Source: an uncultured Clostridia bacterium
GTDB lineage: Bacteria > Bacillota > Clostridia > Christensenellales > Borkfalkiaceae
Reading direction: 5' to 3'
Assembly (NCBI GenBank): GCA_937912025.1
Contig: CALDOZ010000013.1
Location: 1 to 37,463 of the forward strand
Length of the DNA stretch: 37,463 nt
Below are positions 23,601 to 30,657 of this stretch, in pieces. The position numbers and the translations under genes are program-made. Below the pieces are notes generated by a model. The model made no database searches and was not told the origin of the DNA. It saw nothing but the letters and a program-made list of their open reading frames with translations. Every line of letters starts with the position of its first letter. Position 1 is the stretch's first letter.

Positions 23601-23712
23601 ATTCTTTGTAATAAAAGCAAAAAAAGTTAAGAAAGTTGACGATACTACGGACGATACTACGGTAGCAGACGTTACTACGACAACTGACGATACTACAAAT
23701 GATAATAATTAA
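20689..23712 (+). CDS. Membrane-anchored surface protein with lectin-like module, Ig-like domains and Asp/Thr tail
   Basis: 1007 residues. Signal peptide cut probably after ASA (residue 33). Residues about 35-340 form a diverged copy of the shared module (KSGVKVTFKNTG near the start; FAGFSENANLKVRFYI and SFMFYQIG near the end), lacking the GLDLT motif. Several Ig-like or cadherin-like domains follow, the last two at about 760-935 and resembling DUF5011 (YVVTYTATDLSGNENVY). One helix at about 953-975 anchors the chain, followed by a KKVKK stop-transfer and a cytoplasmic tail of repeated DDTT units. The gene starts 13 bases after the previous stop with AAGGAG between them, so it is co-translated. 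Probable role: a glycan-binding or spacer partner of the 17049 protein. Confidence 0.8.
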   Translation: MKSFKKIIGLAVTGALSLALSVSSLFAGFTASASDSSTPIKVTPQTVEAQFVAGIHDVKAAEFVPSYILNRAVNTELGQAPYTGPKSGVKVTFKNTGKENPVEFNKTFKVSDFSNGGVVAQFIPLPSKAIFDKSTVEFKNLYVSVYEVDAQGKDTGKSINVIYSSAPSYSGAHNDLGLDNVAPSAYFAAFATNGSEEDQSQKPYAYFNDEYKMPRYDGNGAGAGTAQHASMRETTTPLTITYFETGEGENKVMSAKASPVRAGFPDVLRNFNEYRDPKTKYDDVNVANKALVDDPLIFAGFSENANLKVRFYIDSLVGAANEASFMFYQIGTERLVNRISASTNLNGVKDYQYKLPTPTCLNAQGDIVTVDYNVSIAKADAPTVAVASGNKLSSFTPASEGSYVATYSYLDTTENVEYSFPMSFEVVDSASAPIIISDVSSTTDFNKYYGSDYYVSAKVSCDIYKGGSKPSLVAKLYKHNGTDYDYVKQIPLNKYLNLKTENLGFGRYRVDYVATDVYGRTQIASVNINALEEDRLFSSMVNGVDGQTENFYVGVTEQFIISSSDVTIYDAIKGRDYITADVYITDSEGNRELQSGDVNFKDYLATKGNVCAEYLVEYVYNDASLAFSKTYTKTIKVVDAIAPTIDVISDRYIFNAKIDEEKTVSESVVYLKAIKGTELLFGNIIAIDNVGEKYSLTDNIMWAVNKDGVADESVAPFKSSGLTYTVASNGEYVFRFTVFDEVNGLPNRYTSLVMIVTVQDNFYEIQVGGKYEIDNNYDSIKLSDLIVTDYYGNLVNVEKTVTAYDENNNVVWTGNVGDVKKFEKTGNYTIKTEAKLNGSVIATDVQSVMIYDELKPQIIVSGSVVKKGLVGSEITLPTVTAIDENSTTNLIVDVILGSTVINIYENKFVPIEAGNYVVTYTATDLSGNENVYSYVIKVEGDKEGSIASFFNNYGLFVAIPLVVIAGALVALFFVIKAKKVKKVDDTTDDTTVADVTTTTDDTTNDNN

Positions 23713-23741
23713 AAAATATATAAATAAATTAAGGAGAAATT

Positions 23742-25529
23742 ATGAAAGGCTTTAAAAAGAAATTATTTAGTTCTGTTTTAGCAGGTATGATGGCATTTTC
23801 AGCATTTGCCCTCGTTGGTTGTGACGGTGGATTTTTAGGCGACGACTACGGCGAAGAACTTAGTGAAGATACAACGCACTTATTTATAGGCGTGTACGAC
23901 GGCGGTTTTGGCGCGGACTCTTGGGAAAAGATGGAAAAAGACTTCGAGGCTATTTACGCTAACGAAGAATTTGAACCAGGCAAAACTGGTGTTGACGTTC
24001 ACATTTCGGCTAAGAAAACGGAATATCTTGGCGACACTTTAAAAAACAGTATGATAACTAACCAAGAAGATATGTACTTTACTAACGCAGACGTTAAAGA
24101 CTTTGCCGTTAACAATCTTATTATCGACGTTTCTGACGTTGTTAAAAACACTAAGAGTACAACTTATTCTAAAGTATACGACGATACAATGACTATTGAA
24201 GAAAAAATGACTGATGCCGTTAAAACTTATATTAAAGAATGCGACCCTAACTATTCGGCAGATAATTATAAGTATTACGGTGTTCCTGTATTCGTATCAA
24301 CTAACTCTCTTATTTACGACGTTGACCTTTGGGAAGACGAAAGTTTATACTTCACAAGAGAATACGAACAACAAAAATATGAAAACGGTCCAGAAGCCAT
24401 TCAAATGTTTACTTCAGGTTTAGAAGGCGACGCTCAAAAGAGTTATGGTCAAGACGGTATGCCTAACACCCTTGATGACGGTCTACCTATTGATTGGGAC
24501 GATTTCAAAAACATGCTTACTCAAATTTACGAAGAAGCAAAATGTACGCCTATTACTTTCTCGGGTGGTAACCCAATGTATTCTCGTGAATACTTCGTTC
24601 AACTTTACGCAAGTTATGAAGGCGCTAAAGACTTTGAACTTAACTTTACTTACAACGGTACCGATTCTGACGATCCTAACGTTGGAACTATAACTCCTCA
24701 AACGGGTTATAAAGTATTTAAACAACGCGGTCGTGTAAAGGCAATGGAACTTGCTGAATATATTGCTGCTAAACCTGGCTACTTACACGGCGACGCTTTA
24801 TCGGGCGCATCTCATACAGACGCTCAAGATAACTTCTTGTATTCTGGTCCTTTTGCTGACGGCAACGATAAAAAACGTGTAGCAATGCTTATTGAAGGTA
24901 ACTGGTGGGAACACGAAGCGCAAGATACAATTGCTCAAATCAACAGTAAATATCCTAAGTATAAAGATAGACGTTTTGGCGTTATGACTTTCCCTTACAT
25001 GGACGAGAAAGCAAATAAAGACCCTAACAACAAAGTTATGGTATCAATTCAACCTAACTCTTACGCGTTTATCGCATCAAAAGCAACTCCTGCAATTCAA
25101 GAAGTAGCAAAACTTTTCTTAGCATTTACTACTGACGACGAATACTTGAGTTACTATACTTCAGTATCAGGCGCTCCACGTCCATTTAGATATGCAGTTG
25201 AAGACGCTCACTATCAAAATATGTCTTACTACAAAAAATCTATTTGGGAACAATATAAAGGCGTATTAGACGGATCTACAACTTTACTTTACGGTAGAGG
25301 TTCAGAACCAATTTCAAGATATTCGACTGAATATATTTATACTGACTTTGGTTTTCAGGGCGCTTTTGAAGGAACAAACTCGGTATCAGAACCATTTAGC
25401 GGATTTGTTTACTATGGCAAGAAAAAAGATGGTTCAACTTGGCTTACCGCTCAAAAACTTGCCGATATTCCTTATGAAAAATACAAATCTATTTGGGAAG
25501 CAAGCTATTATAGAAAATGGTACGTTTAA
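23742..25529 (+). CDS. Sugar ABC importer, substrate-binding lipoprotein
   Basis: 595 residues, at the large end for a family 1 extracellular solute-binding protein. The lipobox LVGC gives lipidated Cys27, and an acidic Gly-Asp linker follows. The fold is supported by FIGVYDGGFGADSWEKMEKDFEA, a first strand and helix typical of the family. Others are YYGVPVFVSTNSLIYDVDLWE, a hallmark hinge segment, and KRVAMLIEGNWWEHEA with aromatic residues for sugar stacking. The next genes are two CUT1 permeases, so this is their binding protein. The size suggests oligosaccharide rather than monosaccharide ligands. TAAGGAG precedes the ATG. A double stem-loop (25525-25599) between it and the permeases should raise its expression over theirs. 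Confidence 0.92.
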   Translation: MKGFKKKLFSSVLAGMMAFSAFALVGCDGGFLGDDYGEELSEDTTHLFIGVYDGGFGADSWEKMEKDFEAIYANEEFEPGKTGVDVHISAKKTEYLGDTLKNSMITNQEDMYFTNADVKDFAVNNLIIDVSDVVKNTKSTTYSKVYDDTMTIEEKMTDAVKTYIKECDPNYSADNYKYYGVPVFVSTNSLIYDVDLWEDESLYFTREYEQQKYENGPEAIQMFTSGLEGDAQKSYGQDGMPNTLDDGLPIDWDDFKNMLTQIYEEAKCTPITFSGGNPMYSREYFVQLYASYEGAKDFELNFTYNGTDSDDPNVGTITPQTGYKVFKQRGRVKAMELAEYIAAKPGYLHGDALSGASHTDAQDNFLYSGPFADGNDKKRVAMLIEGNWWEHEAQDTIAQINSKYPKYKDRRFGVMTFPYMDEKANKDPNNKVMVSIQPNSYAFIASKATPAIQEVAKLFLAFTTDDEYLSYYTSVSGAPRPFRYAVEDAHYQNMSYYKKSIWEQYKGVLDGSTTLLYGRGSEPISRYSTEYIYTDFGFQGAFEGTNSVSEPFSGFVYYGKKKDGSTWLTAQKLADIPYEKYKSIWEASYYRKWYV

Positions 25530-25599
25530 GTTTAACTAAACACGGTAAACTTAAATTCTAAGCAAACTTAACGCTATCGGCTAAACTTAGCCGATAGCG
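25525..25599 (+). promoter_or_regulatory. Double stem-loop between binding protein and permeases
   Basis: Stem 1: TTTAAGTTTA (25525-25534, covering the stop codon) with TAAACTTAAA (25546-25555), 10 bp. Stem 2: CGCTATCGGCTA (25572-25583) with TAGCCGATAGCG (25588-25599), 12 perfect bp, loop AACT. Neither is followed by a T-run, so they are probably not terminators. They may block 3' decay and set a higher dose of binding protein, as seen at malE-malF in other bacteria. Confidence 0.75.
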
Positions 25600-25624
25600 G
25601 AAGACGTATTTATTAGGAGTATTT

Positions 25625-26731
25625 ATGGCTAAAAATGAAATCAATTCAATGTACGTTGAAAAAGAGGGATTTTTTAAAAAAATAAAAAAGTTTTTGGATA
25701 TTATAATTTTAGCAATTAAAAACTTTTTTTACGATATTTCCTACGGTATTCACCAGTTATGGACGAGAATTTTTGGTAGACGTCAAAAATCTATCAAAAG
25801 TGGCACCGTAGGCGCTGCAATTTTCGCTTACACCTTAATTGCGTATCCTTTTATTCAATTCCTTGTTTTTTACGTTTACGTAAACTTTAACTCGATATTA
25901 TTGTCAATGCAAAACTACAATATCAAAACTTTGCAGTATGACTTTGTAGGATTTGATAACTTCGTTCAAGTTGTTAAAGATATTGCTGCTGACAGTACAA
26001 TGAAATATTGCGTACAAAACTCACTCGTTGCGTGGATAATCGGCCTTATTATAGGCTTCCCACTTAACCTAACGTTTGCGTACGTTATTTACAAAAAAGT
26101 ACCTTGTCACGGATTTTTCCAAATAGTACTTTTCTTACCGCAAATTTTATCAAGTATAGTTATGTCGATGATGTTTATGACGTTCGTTCGTGAAGCAATT
26201 CCGCCTTTGATGGAAGATATAATGACGCCTGAGCAGATTCATAATGCGTTTGGCATTAGTTTCTTCCCAGATTTATTACATCACCCTGAAACTATATTTG
26301 GAACGATGGTATTTTATGGGTTATGGGCTGGTTTTGGCTCGCAACTTATACTGTATTCTGGCGCAATGAGCCGTATACCAGATTCTATTATCGAATACGG
26401 TGAACTTGAAGGTATTACGTTATTTAGAGAGTTTTTCCACGTTTGTATACCTATGATTTGGTCTACTATTACAATTTTCCTTGTAACGGGCGTAGCGGGT
26501 ATATTTACAAGTCAACTTTCACTTTATAACTTCTACGGTCAAGACGCGGCAGTTATAACAAGAACACTCGGTTACCACTTCTTCGTAATGGTACTTGGCG
26601 AAAACGATAATGCGTTTATGAGATATCCTTACGCTTCGGCTGCGGGTTTATTATTCTCACTTGTAGCAACGCCTATAACGCTTCTTGCCCGCCATTTCCT
26701 TGAAAAGTACGGTCCGCAAGTAGAGTTTTAA
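25625..26731 (+). CDS. CUT1 sugar ABC importer permease, MalF/UgpA-like
   Basis: 368 residues. An N-terminal cytoplasmic extension of about 60 charged residues precedes about six helices. The coupling (EAA) loop reads EYGELEGITLFREFFHVCIPMI, with the G-x(9)-P spacing that touches the ATPase. FNSILLSMQNYNIKTLQYDFVGFDNF before the core domain is typical of the first permease of CUT1 pairs. TTAGGAG lies before the ATG. No ATPase gene is in the operon. In Bacillota such importers usually share a housekeeping MsmX/UgpC-type ATPase encoded elsewhere, which is assumed here. Confidence 0.93.
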   Translation: MAKNEINSMYVEKEGFFKKIKKFLDIIILAIKNFFYDISYGIHQLWTRIFGRRQKSIKSGTVGAAIFAYTLIAYPFIQFLVFYVYVNFNSILLSMQNYNIKTLQYDFVGFDNFVQVVKDIAADSTMKYCVQNSLVAWIIGLIIGFPLNLTFAYVIYKKVPCHGFFQIVLFLPQILSSIVMSMMFMTFVREAIPPLMEDIMTPEQIHNAFGISFFPDLLHHPETIFGTMVFYGLWAGFGSQLILYSGAMSRIPDSIIEYGELEGITLFREFFHVCIPMIWSTITIFLVTGVAGIFTSQLSLYNFYGQDAAVITRTLGYHFFVMVLGENDNAFMRYPYASAAGLLFSLVATPITLLARHFLEKYGPQVEF

Positions 26732-26743
26732 GGAGGTTTTTGT

Positions 26744-27652
26744 ATGGCTAAAAGAAATAGAATTAAAAAACCTTTTTATAAACAAGTGTTTCCAATGATA
26801 GTATTTATAGGTTTAATTATCTATACGATATCGTTCTTAACACCTCTATTTTGGTCTATTATGACGTCGTTTAAAACTAATCACGACTACAAATTGGACG
26901 TTTTTGGTTTTCCACAAGAACTTCATGAAGACGGATTGTTTGGTAACTACTTAGTAGCGTGGAAAAACATTCACGTTCCACAAATAGTAAACGGTAGAAA
27001 CGTAAAAATCAACATGCCACACCTTATAGTAAACTCGTTACTTTACTCTATCGTTGCTACTATTATTACTACGTTCTCTCACGCTATTGCAGCATACCTT
27101 GCGGCAAGATATAGCCAATTCCGTTTAATGAGATGGTTATATCCTATAGTAATATTTACAATGTTGCTTCCTATTGTAGGTAGTTTAGCGTCAACGCTAC
27201 AAGTTATGCACGCTATAGGTTTTTACGATAACCTAATTGGTCTATGGATAGTTAAGGGTAGTTTCCTAGGCTCCAACTTCCTGATATTCTACGCCGCGTT
27301 TAAGGGCATTTCGTGGGAGTACGCCGAAGCCGCGTTTATTGACGGCGCATCGCACGCTAAAGTATTGTTTGATATTATGTTACCGCTTGCAAGTGGTACG
27401 TTATCGGCAATCTTCGTACTTCACTTTATAGGATTCTGGAACGACTGGAACGTAAACGTAGTATATATGCCAAGTTTCCCAATGGTAGCGTACGCGTTAT
27501 ATACTTATCAAGAAACGGTTGTTGGCGATGCTGCAAAACCACCTGCTCAAACTGCAGGCTGTATGTTGGTAGCGCTTCCAATGTTTATAATGTTCATTAT
27601 ATTCAGAAAGAAACTTATGGGAAATCTTACAATCGGCGGTATTAAAGGCTGA
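26744..27652 (+). CDS. CUT1 sugar ABC importer permease, MalG/UgpE-like
   Basis: 302 residues, six helices. The EAA loop EYAEAAFIDGASHAKVLFDIMLPLA is near consensus. FWSIMTSFKTNHDY after the first helix is the usual start of the periplasmic loop in MalG-type proteins. The gene starts 12 bases after the first permease with AAGGAGG in between. The two form the membrane heterodimer for the binding protein at 23742. Confidence 0.95.
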   Translation: MAKRNRIKKPFYKQVFPMIVFIGLIIYTISFLTPLFWSIMTSFKTNHDYKLDVFGFPQELHEDGLFGNYLVAWKNIHVPQIVNGRNVKINMPHLIVNSLLYSIVATIITTFSHAIAAYLAARYSQFRLMRWLYPIVIFTMLLPIVGSLASTLQVMHAIGFYDNLIGLWIVKGSFLGSNFLIFYAAFKGISWEYAEAAFIDGASHAKVLFDIMLPLASGTLSAIFVLHFIGFWNDWNVNVVYMPSFPMVAYALYTYQETVVGDAAKPPAQTAGCMLVALPMFIMFIIFRKKLMGNLTIGGIKG

Positions 27653-27665
27653 TTTAAAGGAGATT

Positions 27666-30647
27666 ATGATGAAAAAGAAATTAACAGTTTTTGCGCTTTC
27701 GGCTATTTTGGCCGTAAGCGGATTAACCGCAATAAATAGCGCCTTTAATAGTAGCGACGTTTTGGCTCAAGATAAAACTCTTGGTAATTATTTTGAGTAT
27801 TCAGAAGACGTAGTTACTTTAGAGGAAAATAAAATCGCGCCTTCGTATTTAGTTGACGGAACTAAATCTACCGAAGGTGTAAAGACGTTTAACGACGGTA
27901 AAACTGGCAAAAACCCTGTTGGTGTTGGGTTTACTGCTACAGACAATGCCGTTATTAAATTAAAAAACCCAATATACGTTGGCGATAACGATATGACTGA
28001 ACCACTTATTGAGTTTATGATTAATCCTGATAAGTGTATTCCAGAAGCACAAAAAACCCAAGTTTCAACTGGTGAAATTGAGTTTGAAAGAGTGGTTATT
28101 ACTCTTACCGACGTTAACGACGAAAGCAACTGGGTTGAAATTACAAGCGTATATTCGCAAACTAACTCTAACCAATCGTGGATTGAAGTTTCTTCACCTA
28201 CGCACACTCGCGCTGGTATAAATAAAGGTATTTTAACTAGTGAAGATAATAAAAAATACGGTTGGGGTACTGGTATTAGAAGTGGTTATTGTGGTGGTAG
28301 TAAAGAAACGTCGGCTATCTTCTTTGATAATAGCGAATATGCTTTCTATGCGGCTGCGCCCGTTCAACAAGCATCCGTTGCAGGTAAAGATATTACTATT
28401 GTTAGAGACCTTGACAACCCTAACCACTATTTGTATGGCGACGGCGCGTTCTTAGGTTTTTCTAGCGGATTTGTAAACGTTTCAATTGCTATGAAAAATC
28501 TTCAAACAAACGCTTGTCATATGATTTTAAAATCTATTGACGGTCAAGACTTTACTTCTAACGAAGGCGTTTTAATTGACAATTGCGCTCCTTCACTTAG
28601 CCTTGATAAAAACGCGCTTGTGAAAATTCCTGAAGGTGAAGTGGGTAGATTTTATCCGTTTATGAACACTGAAGCTTTCGATATTATCGATGGTGAAGAC
28701 GTTACGACAACTATTAAGGTATACGACGAAAACAATACCGAAGTTACTTCAACAAACAAAGGCTTTATTCCTAGCAAAGTTGGTTATTATAAAACCGTGT
28801 ACACGGTTACCGATAAGGCTGGAAATACAAGCGTGCCACAAGAAATTACAGTTAAAATTTCCGAAGTAATACCTGACTTTGAACTTGTTTTTGATGATCC
28901 AACTCAAATAGTTCACGAAGTGCCAGTTGGTAAAGAATTTGTTATTCCTACTGCTAAAATTATTGGCGGTAGCGGTTATTCAACTTTAAACGTTTACGTT
29001 GAAGATTCGGCAACGGGTGAAGTTGTATCGAGAAGAAAAATGTTTACCCCAGAACTTCCGGGCTGGTACAAAATAGTTTACGAGTATAAAGATTATCTTG
29101 AAGAAACTAAATATTTCGTAATTGACGTTGACGCTACTTTAGCAAGCGTTCCGGTAATTAACGACGTTTCAGTTCCTGAAGTTGTGCTTAAAGGTAAAGT
29201 GTTTGAAGTGCCTACCGCTTACGCTGTAGATTATTCGTCGTTTAACGGTGAAGGTAGAGCGGTTGATAGTTACGCTGAGTATAAATTTGAATGGACTGAA
29301 GGCGACCAACTTAAATTTACCGAATGGGAAAAAGCAGGCGAATTTATAACTCCAACCAACGAAGGTAAATTGTATTTAAGATACAAAGCGTCGTCAATTC
29401 TTGATAAAGACGCAGTTGCTACAAGTAAAGAATATGTAATTGACGTAAGAGCAATTTCAACTAAAAACAAACTTTACGAGTTCTTTAACCGTACGGGTAA
29501 CGTTGAACTTGAACACAGAAAGATGACGGCAACTACGACGCATACAATCTTTAAAGGTTTAGAAGACGGGGCTCGTTTACAATTTGTAAATAAACTTCCA
29601 GAAAGCGGTTTTGCAATAACGTTAAATTATGATGATAAAGACACTATAATCAATCAAATGACGCTCATTCTTCAAGATAGCGTTGTAGCGTCTGAAAGAG
29701 TATCGTTTGTTATTACTCCTATGGACGTTTCAAATTCAATCGTTAGATTTAACGAAATTAATTACAAAGTTGACGGTGGATTCTATGCTACAGAGAGAAC
29801 TTTTGGCGACTCGATAGAAGTTATTCCAGGTTCTATTAGTTTAAAACTCAGAGAAGATGCGTTATTTAGTGGCTCAGTTAAAATAAGCGATATTTTAACT
29901 TACGATAACGGCGTTGAATATAGCGGATTCTCGTCGGGTAAAGTTTATACAACCATTACTTTTGACGACGTTGACGAATCTAAAATTGCTAAAGGAATTA
30001 AAACGGGCGTAAGAATTACAGACTTCTGTGGTCAAACTCGTTTTGGTCCTAGCGATAAAGATAAGGGCGCTCCTATCGTTTCAATAGATAAAGAGTTGTC
30101 AACTTATTACAATATGAACACCTATGTAACAATTCCATCAGCGTTTGCAGTTGATATGTTTGACCCTAAAGTTAATTGTTATCTTACAGTGACTAATCCA
30201 AAGGGCGAACCGATATTAAGTAAAGTTGCAACTGACGTTGCTCACGTTATTCAACTTACTGAAATAGGTCAATACACTATTCAGTATTATAGTGAAGATA
30301 GCGATAGAAACGATGGTGGTAAAACGTTCTCGCTTTATTCGGCGGATACGTTTGATCCTGTAATTGAAATTGGTGGACAATTTAAAACGACTGCTAAGGT
30401 TGGTGAAGAATATACTATTCACTCAGCAAAAGCAACCGACAACTACGACGCTCCAGAAGACCTTAGAATTTACGTTTATGTATTCGACCCAACGGGATAT
30501 ATTTCATGCCCAGAAAACCGTTATACTGAAACCAAAGAAATTACTTATAAGTTTACTCAAACGGGAACTTATAGAATTAGATATTTCGTAATGGATTCAT
30601 ACGGCAATTATTGCCATAAAGTATTTATGGTAGAAGTTACTGCATAG
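27666..30647 (+). CDS. Secreted protein with lectin-like module and DUF5011-like domains
   Basis: 993 residues. Signal peptide cut probably after VLA (residue 34); no lipobox or C-terminal helix, so released or non-covalently held. Residues about 38-310 form a copy of the shared module (LGFSSGFVNVSIAM, ILKSIDGQDFTS with Gly293). DUF5011/hyalin-type domains follow: about 310-400 (KVGYYKTVYTVTDKAGNTS), about 405-500, and at the C terminus two more (IGQYTIQYYSEDSD; TGTYRIRYFVMDSYGN). The middle (about 600-800) is beta-rich and unassigned. The gene begins after the permease with AAAGGAG. Two in-frame ATG codons (27666 and 27669) are usable. Probable glycan-binding partner of the importer. Confidence 0.75.
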   Translation: MMKKKLTVFALSAILAVSGLTAINSAFNSSDVLAQDKTLGNYFEYSEDVVTLEENKIAPSYLVDGTKSTEGVKTFNDGKTGKNPVGVGFTATDNAVIKLKNPIYVGDNDMTEPLIEFMINPDKCIPEAQKTQVSTGEIEFERVVITLTDVNDESNWVEITSVYSQTNSNQSWIEVSSPTHTRAGINKGILTSEDNKKYGWGTGIRSGYCGGSKETSAIFFDNSEYAFYAAAPVQQASVAGKDITIVRDLDNPNHYLYGDGAFLGFSSGFVNVSIAMKNLQTNACHMILKSIDGQDFTSNEGVLIDNCAPSLSLDKNALVKIPEGEVGRFYPFMNTEAFDIIDGEDVTTTIKVYDENNTEVTSTNKGFIPSKVGYYKTVYTVTDKAGNTSVPQEITVKISEVIPDFELVFDDPTQIVHEVPVGKEFVIPTAKIIGGSGYSTLNVYVEDSATGEVVSRRKMFTPELPGWYKIVYEYKDYLEETKYFVIDVDATLASVPVINDVSVPEVVLKGKVFEVPTAYAVDYSSFNGEGRAVDSYAEYKFEWTEGDQLKFTEWEKAGEFITPTNEGKLYLRYKASSILDKDAVATSKEYVIDVRAISTKNKLYEFFNRTGNVELEHRKMTATTTHTIFKGLEDGARLQFVNKLPESGFAITLNYDDKDTIINQMTLILQDSVVASERVSFVITPMDVSNSIVRFNEINYKVDGGFYATERTFGDSIEVIPGSISLKLREDALFSGSVKISDILTYDNGVEYSGFSSGKVYTTITFDDVDESKIAKGIKTGVRITDFCGQTRFGPSDKDKGAPIVSIDKELSTYYNMNTYVTIPSAFAVDMFDPKVNCYLTVTNPKGEPILSKVATDVAHVIQLTEIGQYTIQYYSEDSDRNDGGKTFSLYSADTFDPVIEIGGQFKTTAKVGEEYTIHSAKATDNYDAPEDLRIYVYVFDPTGYISCPENRYTETKEITYKFTQTGTYRIRYFVMDSYGNYCHKVFMVEVTA

Positions 30648-30657
30648 GAGGTAGATT

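Noticed and set aside
25572..25599. The 12-bp hairpin as a terminator that splits the operon
   Set aside because: No T-run follows and the permease genes have no recognisable promoter between it and their start.
23742..27652. A missing importer ATPase as evidence of gene loss
   Set aside because: CUT1 importers of Bacillota commonly rely on a shared ATPase encoded elsewhere, so absence here is normal.
27788..28207. A 139-codon minus-strand frame in the 27666 gene
   Set aside because: Antisense to the shared module that is conserved in the paralogues, so the plus strand is the coding one.
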